This document shows positions 47,409 to 64,000 of a stretch of 64,000 bases of DNA, piece after piece. The translations under genes were made by a program, and so were the position numbers. Each line of letters begins with the position of its first letter. Positions within the stretch are counted from its first letter, which is position 1. The notes below the pieces were generated by a model. It saw nothing but the letters and a program-made list of their open reading frames with translations. It was not told the DNA's origin and did not search any database. This DNA is from Tetradesmus obliquus (taxonomy: Eukaryota > Chlorophyta > Chlorophyceae > Sphaeropleales > Scenedesmaceae): contig CP126198.1 in assembly GCA_030272155.1 (NCBI GenBank), forward strand, positions 186,001 to 250,000, written 5' to 3'.

Positions 47409-49023
47409 AGCAGACGCTAATTCGCTGTGGTACCTCAGCAGCAGACAGCATGCAGCTATTAGTGTATTGAAACTCAACATGCTGCAAGAAGTGGTTTGCG
47501 TGCGTTGAGCAGCACCCCTGAAACCTGCAGCACTTTTACTGCATTTATCCCCTGGCTCTTCTTGTGCAATCACAGCGGTTATGCCATCTGACCATGGTCA
47601 GAGCTGACGTTGCTACTGTGGCCCTGGCAGCAGCAGGACTTGCATGTGTGGAGCACAACAATGTATGATTAGTGTGTACCATATGTGTCTAACAGATATC
47701 TTGTCTTGTTGGCCAATGGCCATCTGGTTGAAGGCTGCACAGCCTCAACCAAAGTCTAGCTTGACATACAGCTGGTGCTTCATGGCCCATGGGTAGAGCC
47801 AGAGCAGAATTGCAATACCCGCCTTTCAAATGTTTGAAGGTTGCAGTAGCTCACACAGATTAGAACTGCAAATACTACGAGCTCTGTCACTTTCTCTTGG
47901 CTTTGCAACAGCAGCATGCTGTGACATGATGATGATGAGCAGGCATGCTATGACAGCACTGAGCAGTGGCTGGCAGCTTGGCAAGCAAGCTTTAGTATAT
48001 GTTACTGAGCTGCTGTGCTTGATTGACGCAACAGCCACACAACGGGAGCTATCTCCCTGCCTGTGCTTTGTGCCTGCAGCTTTGTTGCTTTGGGCAGCTC
48101 TGAGAGCACTTGGATAAAGCGGCCCATAGCTAGTACAGGCTGTCATTACAGCCGATGCAGACCGTCTGTGTGCGCCATATTGACAGTGGTCTTGCCTGCT
48201 CAAAGCTTTTTTGCATAAGCGTCGTGTTGTGGTCTTTGACCAACATCAGGCTTGGCTGGTGTGGGGGACATATCTGATGTCACATCTATTGTGCTGATGT
48301 GTCACACTGCCGTGTAAAGCATGGCCCAGTTGGCTTGATGCGTCAGGCCTGACCAGGGCAGCAGCATTGCTGGTGTTGGCCACTGCCAGCCTTGTTGGCT
48401 GTTGGGTAAGTTGCTTAAAAAGCGAGACGTTTCTGGGATGGCACGGCTGTTGATTGGCTTCGTCAAGGAATCTCTGCACCAGCTGGCCTGATGGTTGCTG
48501 TGGAGAAAGTGTAACCTGTTTGATGCGACATCCGGCACAACTGTATGCCAGGATACAGAAGTTTGTTTATTATCAATTTAAGACAAACGCATCCACTAGT
48601 AGCTTCAGCAGGCTGCTCAGCTCTGCTGCTAATCGTAACAACCCCAGTTCTGTTACCGGTGAGCGCGGTTCTGCTGACTGACCGCTGCGAGCCCGCTGAG
48701 TACATAGCTGCCGATCATTCGCATTTAAGTTAATTGGTCTTTCACCTTGCCGTTGTTTCTCAAGGAATCTTGAGGTAAGAGGCAACATCACAGCCAACCA
48801 CCAAAATTGTAGAAGCGAAGTATTGCTGTTGGACTGTCGAACAGTTACCTCAACGTTGCTGAATACATCCATATACATGATCAAATAGCGCACCAACACG
48901 TCAGCAACAGCGAGCGCACTCCGTCATCATTGAAAACAGAAACAGCCATGCCAGACATGCCAACAATGTGCAGCAGCAACCATGCTCGGCCCCACTAACG
49001 TGTTCTTTACTTGCTGCAGAAAC
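47409..49023. other. Intergenic region, no gene recognised
   Basis: About 1.6 kb with only short ORFs. It includes the ARM gene 3' UTR and the promoter of the secreted-protein gene. A TGACATGATGATGATGA string at about 47924 resembles the LINE 3' tail but is too short to assign. Confidence 0.5.
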
Positions 49024-52423
<3,400 letters not shown>

Positions 52424-52923
52424 GCAAGCAGTGTAGCAACGTGCCTGCGGCAGTGCCGTTTGGTTGTTTGGTTCAAGTTTGCTGCTGTGGTGCAGGCAAT
52501 GCCAGCAGCACATGGGGCAGTGCCGCACACAGAGTGCAGCCTGGCTTGTGTTTGCCGGTGGCCTTGGCCCATTGTATCATCAAGATTAGGGGGTTTAATG
52601 GTAGGCTGTTAGTATCAGCGACCTGTTGTTGAAGTGGTGCGCTGGCCAGCTGCTGTTGTGTACTGGTGCAGCAACACCTGTGCAGGGTCTGCTGTGTACA
52701 TCTCCTTGTGTCGAACCAGATAGGTGGGAGGCCGTTGATTGAAACAATATTCTGAGCTGTTGTGTGGGGGTGGGTGACGACTTTTTGGTAACTTTTGATT
52801 CTGTGTGGGTGGAGAGGTGTTTCCTTTGGATGGTTGGTGGTGCGCTGCTGCAGGCGGCCACACCATAGTGCAGTTATGGGCCCCGGGGTGCTTGATACTG
52901 TTTTTCAAGTAGTACACAGCACA

Positions 52924-53015
52924 GCTGCCAGGGTGCTTGATACGCAGCAGAGCTGCCAGGGTGCTTAACACACAGCACAGCTGCCAGGGTGCTTGATACG
53001 CAGCAGAGCTGCCAG
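52924..53015. repeat. 28-bp minisatellite, ~3.3 copies
   Basis: The unit GCTGCCAGGGTGCTTGATAC plus GCAGCAGA repeats with small changes (GATACG/AACACA). It is present again at 63492-63583 in the second duplication copy. Confidence 0.85.
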
Positions 53016-53338
53016 CAGCCAGGCAGTAGCACGCACTGAAACAGGTGCTGTCATTTGGTGACACTGTACCTTGAGGCAGTTGCTGAAAGCAGCAGATACC
53101 TGCAGCATATCTGTGTAACTTCACAAGGCACTGCTGAGCTGAGCTGAGCCCATGCGTTGACATTGCTGTCTCTCAGTGACCGACAATACAACAACAGCAG
53201 CAGCATACATTACAATACATTGCATGCTCTACTCAAACGTTGCAGTGACCAGTTGATGGAGTAGGTGGTTGCTCAATGAGCCTGTCATTGGCTAAGTAAC
53301 GGGCTGTGCTCCCGTCGTGTAACACTTGTCTTGGGGCT

Positions 53339-53372
53339 GCTATGGCTTAAATGGTGACATGATGATGATGAC
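53339..53372 (+). mobile_element. Severely 5'-truncated LINE tail
   Basis: GCTATGGCTTAAATGGTGAC followed by (ATG)n matches the last bases and (TGA)n tail of the LINE at 58998-59036. The same string recurs at about 63907-63940 in the duplicated copy. No clear target-site duplication was found. Confidence 0.6.
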
Positions 53373-53980
53373 TTATATCGGGACTGCAACTCCAAACAAT
53401 GCATTGCTGATGCAGTCTCAAGGTCTGCCATGTTCACCCCAGCACAACCACCAAGGGATTGTGTGGAAACCGTAATCAGCCGTACCTGCTGCATGCCCCG
53501 CAGCTGCTGTGTCGCTGCGCTGGGCAGCGCTCGCACCTGCTGACCATCACTGCCGCACTGTTGAAAACTGTAACCAGCGCTGCTTTGGCAATGCAAATGG
53601 GCAGGTGAAACCTGCTGCCAGCCTGACAGTAGCGTGCTGCCATTGAGGTCACCACTGCGGCACGATCAGCATCATGATACTAACATAAGTGACCCATCAT
53701 GCCACAGCATCAATGCCATCGGCCAGTGACACACTGGAGCATGAAAGTCTTTGGTGGCTTTTGGTCTAGCCTTGCGCCCAGGTGTGCAGTTATGCATCTG
53801 CTGTATACATCCGTTTTTTTACACTGCCAGCACTGCCAGCACTGCAGCTTGCGTGCAGCACAGCAGGCTCTTCCAGGCTGGTACCGACAGCCTGAGCTGC
53901 AGCTGACAACCTGTAAATGTTGAACACTCACTGCCGCGGCAGCCTGCTTGCACACTTTGTGCAGTTTCCTCCCTTTCCTT

Positions 53981-56332
53981 GCTGCAGGACGTCCAAGTTG
54001 TGCAGATGGCTTCCCTAGACACACCCCTCTTCAAAGCAGCCTCAACAGGCCGGACGCTGCACTTGCCAGGCGTGCCAGGCGGCCTACACACGTGTCTCAC
54101 CACCCGAAATGTTGAGTTTCATGACAACGCAGACACCAACTCACGCTTGCTGAAATCAGCATATGCAGCAGTTGCGGCACCATCCAGCAGCGCTTGCTAA
54201 CAGTGTGGTTGGGCACAGTGGCAGGACGCAGCCCTGTCGTGTTGACAGGCATGCCTTGTGGATGATGTTGGTGTTGACAGGCAGTGAAGCGAACGCCGTT
54301 GTGCGTGGGCCGAAGGATCAGGATTTTCCGGCAGAGATTGTTGGCTGTGCTGGTTGTGAAGCTGCGTACCGTTGGCTGCCAATCGCAGCAGCAGCAGCAG
54401 CAATCAGCACAATGTTCGTGCCAATAGATAGCAGCTACAAATTCTTGCGAGCTCCTGTACGTGTCTTTTTCAGCGTGCACTTGTCCTCAAGCAATGCAGC
54501 TGTCCTGCGGGACCACCAAATGTCCACTGCCTGCTCCCAACCACCCCAGCCCGCTTTTGTGCGGTGCTCCAGGCCCCACCTGCTGCATGTTGCTGCACAG
54601 CGGAATCACTCCTGTGACAAAGCAAGGCGGCGATGTGGCAGCACCTTCCGCAACAGCCGCCGGCGGTGACATCAGCATCTTTGCACAGAGTGTCATGGCA
54701 TGACTGGAACCTGCACCGCCGTGTACCCAGGACTACTTGAGGCGGGGTGTAGAGGTCGCAAGTGCCCAACCCGCCCCGGGGAGGGGGGAGGGGGGGAGCA
54801 CTGGTTGACACTGCTGCCCTGCAAACCCTCTTTGCGCTACAGGTACGTCGACCGCATGATGCTATGCTGCCGGACATGCTTTGCCTGCATGGCAGCCCAC
54901 TCGGAGCATTAGGGGAGCATGGGCGGGGCTCTCCTGGTCCAGCATTGCTTGAAGGTGCGCAGATATGCATCAACCTGGTTCTTCTGAATCAAGGAGCCGT
55001 ATCAAATCGCCTACTTACAAGCAGCCAGCCCAGCTGCTGTAAGCAGTCTGTCATGTAATGACAACAGTAGAATTGCCCACTCTAATGCTGCTGCTGTGCC
55101 TTTCTGTGGTATGAGGCGTGTTGGTTTCGAGCCAGCTTGCCGCAAGCAACATGGCAGCAACTGCGACTAGCTGTGTGAGGTGTCACTTCTGCGGCATCTG
55201 CAGCAACTAAAATGCATTCGGATGCTGCATCTACTACATTGTGTGATCTGCATTCAATGCCCCATCAGTGCGGACTGCAGCAGTTCCCACTGCCACTTTG
55301 ATGTTGCGCCAGGCCTCACTTCTGCTGCTGCTGTTGCTGATGCTGCTGCTGCCTGCTGTTGTGGCAGTTGCATGGATGGTTGCTCCATGGCGCACGAGGT
55401 TGGGCACAAATGTGTTTAGCAGCAGCAGCGCCCGGAGCACCTCACTGCATGCAATGCACTGCTAGGGAGCATGCAGCAGCCCGCCAGTACAGTTAATGAC
55501 ACCGCTTCCTTGCGTTTATGCTGCAGACCATGACTACGTGCACTGCTTCAAGTTGCAGCAGGCTGCCGCTGCATTGCTCTCAGAGGCCGTGTTTCACCCG
55601 GCTGTGTTGTCGCTTCCTCAAGCCTCCTCAAGACTGCAGCCTGCAGGCTGCTGTCCTGCCAACCAGTACCGCGGGGCTTCTCTGTGAGCTCGGCTGGCAC
55701 CCTCAGCCTGGCAGGGAAAGCTGCTGAGGGAAAGCTGCACGCAGCTGCACACGTCATCCGTCGGTATGGTCAGCAGGTGGGACAACGCGGCACGCCCGGG
55801 TTGCAGCCATTGCGCTTTCTATGGCTCAACAGGCAAAGGTTTAAATGTACCCCTGCGGTTACCCCAGCCAGCCAACAGAGTGCCACGCTGCCTAGAGATG
55901 TTGTGGCAGCTGCGACAGCAGGTGTGTGTCTGGGTGTTGTGAAGCAAGTCGCATAGCCGTACGGGGGTGTGCTGGCGCGCTGACAAGAGGAGGCAGGGTG
56001 CTGCCAGCACCCGCAGTGCAGGTGGCAGTGCCTTGGTGCATGTTGACAGAGAGATTGCATTTGTGCGTGTAAGCAGTCTACAGGTAAGCAAGCCAGCGTA
56101 GCGGCAGGTAAGCAATACATCAAATTTGTCTGTGGCGCACTGCATGGTTGATGGCACAGCACAGCCACAGCAGCTGCAGGGTGTTCAGGCCCTTGGTTTA
56201 AATGTTATGCTGACAGCGTTTGAGGTGCAGCTCCCACCATGCTGTCAGTGGCCTTGGTGCTTGCAGTACTACGGTTTCAATTGCAGCGGGAACGGCGCAG
56301 CTGCCAACAAAACAATCATTGTTTGTGCATGA
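53981..56332 (+). other. Possible exons of an unresolved plus-strand gene
   Basis: Several exon-like open segments follow acceptor-like CTGCAG/TTGCAG sequences. They include 53988-54200 (VQMASLDTPLFKAASTGRTL...SSSAC, stop at 54200), about 54280-54440 (ANAVVRGPKDQDFPAEIVG), 54790-55058 (PDMLCLHGSPLGALG), 55527-55687 (DHDYVHCFKLQQAAAALL) and about 56266-56332 (YYGFNCSGNGAAANKTIIVCA). I cannot join them in phase or recognise a domain. They may be a hypothetical gene, a decayed gene or chance. Confidence 0.25.
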
Positions 56333-56467
56333 TGCACAGGGTCTGAGTGCATCTGATTGAGTGACTGACTGAGTGTCGGGCACTGCCGCAGTGTGATGAT
56401 GCACATGCTGGCATGCCATGTTGTTGTGGCGGGGGAGCGCATGCAGGGCCTGAGAAGGTGATCACAC

Positions 56468-56481
56468 AAACACCCTGCATG
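56468..56481. repeat. Target-site duplication, left (14 bp)
   Basis: AAACACCCTGCATG, identical to 59037-59050, brackets the LINE element. Confidence 0.9.
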
Positions 56482-56586
56482 GATAATGAATAATGAGATA
56501 ATGAGATGAGAATGAGATAATGGAGTTAGGAGCTGGGCTGGAGCCAGGAGCCAGGACGACAATGGTGTGGTAGCCACACCATTTGT

Positions 56587-56938
56587 GCAGCAGCAGCAGC
56601 AGCAGCAGGCATGGGAGGCAGTAGCGGCGGGGCTCAGGCAACAAGTCAGCCCACGTGGGCTACAGCTGCGCTGACAACTTCAGCAGCAATGGCAGCAACA
56701 GCAAGTACAGCAGCAGCAGCAGCAACAGCAGCAGCGGGAGTCATGGCAGGCAGCGGCTGATCACTATCGGCAGCAAGGTAGGCAGCAGGGTTCGCAGCTG
56801 CGCCTGCAGCTGCAACAGCAATGGCAGCAACGGCAGCAACAGCAGCAGCAGCGCGAGGCATGGCAAGCAGCTGCTAACCGCTTTTCACAGCAGGGTAGCC
56901 AGCAGGGCCAACAATTGCGTTTGCAGCTACAACAGCAG

Positions 56939-56977
<39 letters not shown>

Positions 56978-57034
56978 GAGCAGCAGCAGCAAGAGCAGCA
57001 GCAGCAAGAGCAGCAGCAGCAAGAGCAGCAGCAG

Positions 57035-57065
<31 letters not shown>

Positions 57066-57772
57066 CAGCACAGCCGACACAGCCGCAGCCACAGCAGACA
57101 CATCACCGCAGGCCGCGACAGCAGGGGCAGCCTGTGCGTGCAGCAGTGTCGCAGCAGGAGTCCCCAGCAGCTACGCCACCCCTGTTGCATGAGAGCCAGA
57201 ATGGTTTCAGGCCCAAGCGTAGCTGTGCGGATCATCAGCTGGTGCTCAGTGAAGTGTTGAGCGGGCGACAGGCAGAGGGCAAAGAATCATTCTTGTTGTT
57301 TGTCGACACTTACAAGGCATTCCCGACTGTGTGGCTTGATGGGTTGTTCCATAAGCTGTGGGAGAAGGGTGTGCGAGGCAAGATGTTCCGTGTGTTGTAC
57401 AATCTATATCAAGGATCCCGGCGTTTGGTTTTGCATGAGGGTGAGGTCACAGACAGCTTCAGTTGTGACCTTGGCCTACATGAAGGTGATGTGATCTCTC
57501 CTACACTGTACCTGTTCTTCATTGATGACTTGCTGCAGGAAGTGCATGCCAAGCACCCAGGTGTCACGCTTCTCGGCCCCTGTGGTGAGCCAGCTACTTC
57601 AGTTGTGGCTGCCATGCAAGCTGATGACTTTGTTGCCCTATGTGACTCCCTGCAGGAAGCACAAGCAGTAGCTGCGACTGTTTACGCTTACAGTTGCAAG
57701 TGGCGCTTTCAGTTGAACAGTCTAAAGTCTGCCGTTATGCATGTAGTTCAAACAACATCCGCAGCCAGTTAA
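56587..57772 (+). pseudogene. LINE ORF, N-terminal part: Gln-rich repeats plus reverse transcriptase
   Basis: One reading frame encodes three imperfect ~33-residue units: AWEAV..., SWQAA... and AWQAA..., each ending QLRLQLQQQW. They lie at about 56610-56703, 56740-56833 and 56858-56950. A 15-bp minisatellite (QQQQE units, 56976-57048) follows, then the RT domain. RT motifs are QNGFRPKRS (57197), FVDTYKAF (57298), LHEGDVISPTLYLFFIDDL (57475) and QADDFVAL (57617, the YADD box with Tyr replaced). A TGA at 56672-56674 interrupts unit 1. Downstream, the frame ends at 57772 while homology continues in another frame, so the ORF is frameshifted around 57730-57765. I therefore call it a broken copy. 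Confidence 0.82.
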
Positions 57773-59007
57773 CAGATTCTGGCATTGTGTGGAATGGCGT
57801 ACCCGTGCCCGTGGTCTCTGAGTATTGTTATCTGGGCTTATGGTTCAATACTGCATGCACATGGGACACACACATCACCAAAATGTTGCAAAAGGCGGCA
57901 CGTGTGTCTGCTAGCCTTATGCCGATCTGGAAAAGTCGGCGCATTAGTGTGGAGGTGAAGCGTATTGTGTTGCTGTCGTGTGTTCGACCAATCGTGGAGT
58001 ATGGTGCTGAAGTTTGGTACCCTCCGCTGTCTGGTGGTCAGGTGTTGTTGGGCAAGATTGACAAGTTGCAGGTTGATATCATCAGGAGTGCTATGCGGTG
58101 TGGCAAAGAGAACCCAGTCGTACCGGGTTTGCTAGCTGAATGGGGTGTGAAGCCGCTGCATATGTGGCTACACCAGCGCACAATGGAGTATTACTTCAGG
58201 GTACAGCGTATGCCTGTATCCAGATTGCCTAAGCAGGTTGTTTCTGCAGAATGGAGGGCCCAGGGCGGTGCTACGCTGCTAACCGGCTGGCAAAAGTATG
58301 TACACAGCCTTTTGTGCAATTATGGTGTCAATGTTGCAGTTGCGTCCGGGTCGGCTAAGGAGTGCAAGAATCACATCAGGCGGCAGGTGGCATCCATCTA
58401 CGCTGATGTGGCGGCTGATGCTGCCAGCAAGAAGTCGACTTTTGGTACTTACGTCACTCACGTGCATAAAACTCATGTTGATTCTATGCGTTTCAAGGCA
58501 CCTAGGCCATTTTTGTGTTCAGGTTGTCCTTCACGTGGTATTGAGCTCCTGATGCGAGTTCGTCTGCGCTGCTTGTGTGTGCATGCACGTACAAGCAAAT
58601 ATGGTGGCCGTCGGGCCAATCCTACCACTGTCTGTCCTGCATGCGGTTCTGCTACTGAGACTTTGTCCCACTTTGTTTTGGAGTGTCCTGATACCGCTGA
58701 TTCAAGGGGATCTATGTACGCAGAGCTGCGAAGGCTGCCAGGTTGCGCTGAAAAACTGCGCACTTTATTGGCCATGACTGACCCCTCTGCCATGGTGTTG
58801 CGTTTTGTTTCTGACGATGTTTGGGGTGGATCTGGTGTTTGCAGGTTGGCTGCTCGGCTGATTGCTGACTACCTTGTTCTTGCCTGGAATCACAGGAATG
58901 TCTGCAAGCGGGATAATGAAATAGTGCTCCCTCCCCTTCCCCCTTCGCCTGTTCATTCAGCCGCTCCTGTGGGGCGCCGGGCCGATGGCGACGTTGCTAT
59001 GGCTTAA
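57766..59007 (+). pseudogene. LINE ORF, C-terminal part: RT thumb and zinc knuckle
   Basis: Continues the RT ORF in the shifted frame (open 57694-59007). It shows the typical LINE post-YADD block EYCYLGLWFN with RPIVEYGAEVWYP, a long thumb/connection, and a C-terminal zinc finger CPACG...H...C (58633-58686). Its last codons (DVAMA, stop 59005-59007) abut the (TGA)n tail. A single-base indel would explain the separation from the upstream RT half. Confidence 0.82.
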
Positions 59008-59036
59008 ATGGTAACATGATGATGATGATGATGATG

Positions 59037-59050
59037 AAACACCCTGCATG
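59037..59050. repeat. Target-site duplication, right (14 bp)
   Basis: AAACACCCTGCATG, identical to 56468-56481. Confidence 0.9.
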
Positions 59051-59346
59051 TTTTGCGCCGGGGAAGCTTTCACGCATGTTCAACACAGAGGTGTTGCCCT
59101 GGCAGTGCCACTGTGACACTGTCACGCTCTGTGTATGTAACATTACAATGTAGCATACAGCTACACTGCACCATGCGAGCCGACATGGCAGGTGGTGCCT
59201 GCAACTGTACATACACACCCAACGAGCAGCATGCTGCCGTGTTCCAGGCGGAAACTGAGCCTGCAGTCAGCGATGTATAAGTGATGTATAATCATTGTAA
59301 AACGATGTCTTGACATCCATTCCGCGACATTCGGCGGACATCCGGT

Positions 59347-59369
59347 GGACATCACGACATGTGATGTCC
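59347..59369. repeat. Perfect 9-bp-stem hairpin in a GACATC/GATGTC-rich patch
   Basis: GGACATCAC - GACAT - GTGATGTCC. The surrounding 59305-59420 repeats GACATC and GATGTC many times in both orientations. Confidence 0.8.
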
Positions 59370-59523
59370 GATGTTTTTTGACTTGTATCCACTGACCAGG
59401 GACATGTGTCGATGTCCATGGTTGTCAAACATTGATGTAAACATCGCACTAGGTTTTGGGGACGTACATATGAGGTGTAATGTGCAGCGCACTCCTGTGC
59501 TGCCATGCAGTGACGCTGCTTTC

Positions 59524-59555
59524 ACTGCAGTGGGCGTCATGATGCCCACTGCAGT
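59524..59555. repeat. Perfect 12-bp-stem hairpin
   Basis: ACTGCAGTGGGC - GTCATGAT - GCCCACTGCAGT. It is not followed by a T-run, so it is not a simple terminator, and it lies outside any gene. It could be the core of a foldback element. Confidence 0.85.
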
Positions 59556-60447
59556 TGCCTCGCACTGCTGGATTGCGGTCGCTGGTACCGTTGGTACCCA
59601 ATGAGCTTGTCATTTGCTCCCCAAACGGGCGAGGCTACCTGTGCAGCTACTGAAATGTGGTAGGAGCATCTGGGGCGGCTGTGGCCCGTTGTGTGCTGTT
59701 GTGTTAGCGGGGTGTTCGCAAGTCTGCAGTTGTACGTGGCACTGTCCCAACAACAGCTTACATCCATCCCGTGGAGTTGAGAGTGTCGTGCGCCCTGCCT
59801 GTTACAAGATACACGTCCTACGCATCAGAAGCAGGCAAGCCTGCTTGAGCCTATGCTTTCCCTATGTGCGTATATCAGAGAAGGACATGGACTGCCGTGC
59901 CTGTTACGTGGGACAAGTAAAGGGTGTGTCCCACATGGCATTGCAATGCACTTTCCATGTGCCTTTCCAGAAGCCTGTTGCAACCAAATGGTGATCACCA
60001 TTGAGCGGTATACTGCCTGCTTGGATCCTTGGTGGTTTGTCGCAGGCACAGACCACTGCTGCATGGTCACACATGATCAGAAGCTGTGTGTGTTTTGGTG
60101 ACAGCCTCTATGCATTTGCTGCTTCCTGTGAGCTGTCTTCATCATGTTACGCATCAAGCCATAGCATCAACGCCATCGGCCCAGCGCCCCAATGAAGCGG
60201 CAACAGGAAGGATGACTATACCGTCATGTTTGCATGTAATGCTGAGGTGTCACCTGCAGTTTGACCCTGTGGCACTGCAGCTTTCAGAAGGTTGGAATCT
60301 GTGCGTGGTCCGTCCTGCTGTGAATTACTGAGCACTGCCAGTGCAGTGCTGGAGCCGTTCAGTGACCTGTGGGTTGAGTTGAGAGCGTGGCATGCGCGTG
60401 TCTGCGGCATGTTGATAGCCCACAGGTACCTGTCTGTCGGGTTGCAT

Positions 60448-60525
60448 AATGATAATAGTCTTCTTGTAAGCCATACCTTGTCATCGGCATCGGCAACCGC
60501 GCCCCGTACGGAGCGGAAACTAACA
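60448..60525 (+). mobile_element. Short retroposon-like element, copy 2
   Basis: Inverted-orientation match to 31348-31415 (CTTGTAAGCCATACCTTGTC ... GTACGGAGCGGAAAC). It is flanked by perfect 12-bp direct repeats GTCGGGTTGCAT (60436-60447, 60526-60537). The flanking repeats differ from those of copy 1, as expected of independent insertions. Confidence 0.75.
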
Positions 60526-61214
60526 GTCGGGTTGCATCACGTGCTGCTTCCTGCTGCTGTTGTTCACACGGTGATGACATCTGCATTGAAGCATATCAGC
60601 AGTCCTTGTTGACATAGTGGTCACATAAAGCTGTGTTGCTGACCAGATGCTGCTTTGGAAAGAGTTGCAGGATGCACAGTTGCAATAGCACAACGCAGCA
60701 GACAGCTTCCATGGCCGACGCATCAAACATTTGTGCTGCTGCCGTCTCTGTTTCTGTATTGTTTACTTTGCTTGCTGTGAGACATTTGTGTTTCTGTCTC
60801 AAACGGGTGCAATGCTGCATTGCCCGAGTTACTGGTCAGCAGGCAACAAGCTGTGCTTTTGTCATTCAGCTGTATGGTGATGGGGCAAAAGCTTGACCAT
60901 ACAGGTGTTCCCACCAGGCTATGTGTTGTTCTGTCCAAACCAAACTCATTGGCAGCAGTCTGCCATAGTAGAAGCACCGAGTGTTTTCAGGTCGTGTTAC
61001 CTACCCAAAACTAAACCGAGCATGATTTCAGCTCTCCCTGTTCCACACACCATCAATCGCCACGACACAACAGGTTTGTACAGTGTTTTGAAACTACAAT
61101 CTGTTGGTTCCGCAAGCAAATCAGCACCTGACCTGGCAACACGAACACATGGTCCAAGCCACAGCCGAGAGTGCTGCCTAGCAAACAACAGGATGTTTCA
61201 GGTGGTGTGTTGTT

Positions 61215-64000
<2,786 letters not shown>

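Larger units (their letters stand above)
52424..53980. other. Intergenic region downstream of the secreted-protein gene
   Basis: Contains the 3' UTR, a small minisatellite (52924-53015) and a short LINE-like tail (about 53339-53372). No gene is recognised. Confidence 0.5.
56482..59036 (+). mobile_element. Non-LTR (LINE-type) retrotransposon, ~2.55 kb
   Basis: The element is bounded by perfect 14-bp direct repeats. It starts with an AT-rich GATAATGA-type leader, contains a Gln-rich ORF fused to a reverse transcriptase, and ends 29 nt after the final stop in (ATG/TGA)n. A simple-repeat 3' tail, absence of LTRs and a long target-site duplication are LINE hallmarks. No apurinic-type endonuclease is seen upstream of the RT, so this copy is 5'-incomplete or rearranged, and it is broken by a nonsense codon and a frameshift. 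Confidence 0.88.
59051..61214. other. Gene-free stretch with hairpins and a short element
   Basis: About 2.2 kb between the LINE and the second duplication copy. It contains two strong inverted repeats (59347-59369, 59524-59555) and the second copy of the short retroposon-like element (60448-60525). Only short ORFs are present and none is recognised. Confidence 0.55.

Noticed and set aside
47916-47942. Another LINE tail (TGACATGATGATGATGA)
   Set aside because: The diagnostic upstream GCTATGGCTTAAATGG is missing, and a short ATG run alone is not enough.
54470-54973. A 167-codon minus-strand open frame
   Set aside because: No domain, and Cys/Pro/Arg-rich composition typical of antisense or non-coding GC-rich sequence.
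59524-59563. Rho-independent terminator
   Set aside because: The stem has no U-tract and the genome is eukaryotic.

Overview
The window looks like nuclear DNA of a green alga, most likely a chlorophycean (Chlamydomonadales or Sphaeropleales grade). This is an inference from three things: genes dense in GT-AG introns, pervasive (CAG/CTG)n runs, and plant/algal-type housekeeping genes. No rRNA, tRNA, CRISPR or prokaryotic operon structure was seen. By joining exons across phase-compatible splice sites I assembled six complete gene models and one partial one.

Layout. 1-15710 (minus): the 5' part of a giant armadillo-repeat gene running off the left edge, whose 5.5-kb intron (1738-7198) holds a ~188-bp satellite of about 27 copies. 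16259-18785 (plus): a small one-RRM SR-type splicing protein, divergent from the ARM gene. 20818-30611 (minus): coatomer subunit delta (ARCN1), nine exons, 534 aa. 31488-38879 (minus): USP39/SAD1, the catalytically dead ubiquitin-protease-like tri-snRNP factor, twelve exons, 559 aa. 39384-44755 (plus): peroxin PEX3, eleven exons, 447 aa, divergent from USP39. 45435-47408 (plus): a second, 428-aa ARM-repeat protein. 49024-52423 (plus): a secreted Gly/Cys-rich protein with a jacalin-like region, six exons, 537 aa. 56482-59036: a LINE-type reverse-transcriptase element bracketed by 14-bp target-site duplications. 61215-64000: an apparently exact second copy of 50647-53432, carrying only the last three exons of the secreted-protein gene.

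The most striking property is shared by most genes in the window. Introns are filled with tandem copies of the neighbouring exon edge, meaning the splice donor or acceptor plus roughly 20-100 nt of adjoining coding sequence. Counts by my reading are about 13 copies of the start of delta-COP exon 6, 12 of the end of exon 7, three of the USP39 exon 5 start, and many of the PEX3 exon 5, 6 and 7 edges. The ARM, SR and secreted-protein genes show the same thing. Each copy carries a plausible splice site, so these introns are arrays of decoy exon edges. A second recurring feature is (CTG)n placed directly before the acceptor CAG, in the position of the polypyrimidine tract.

Functionally the genes are unlinked housekeeping functions: COPI vesicle coat, pre-mRNA splicing (two genes), peroxisome biogenesis, and ARM scaffolds. 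The right end is a younger, repeat-rich region shaped by retrotransposition and segmental duplication.
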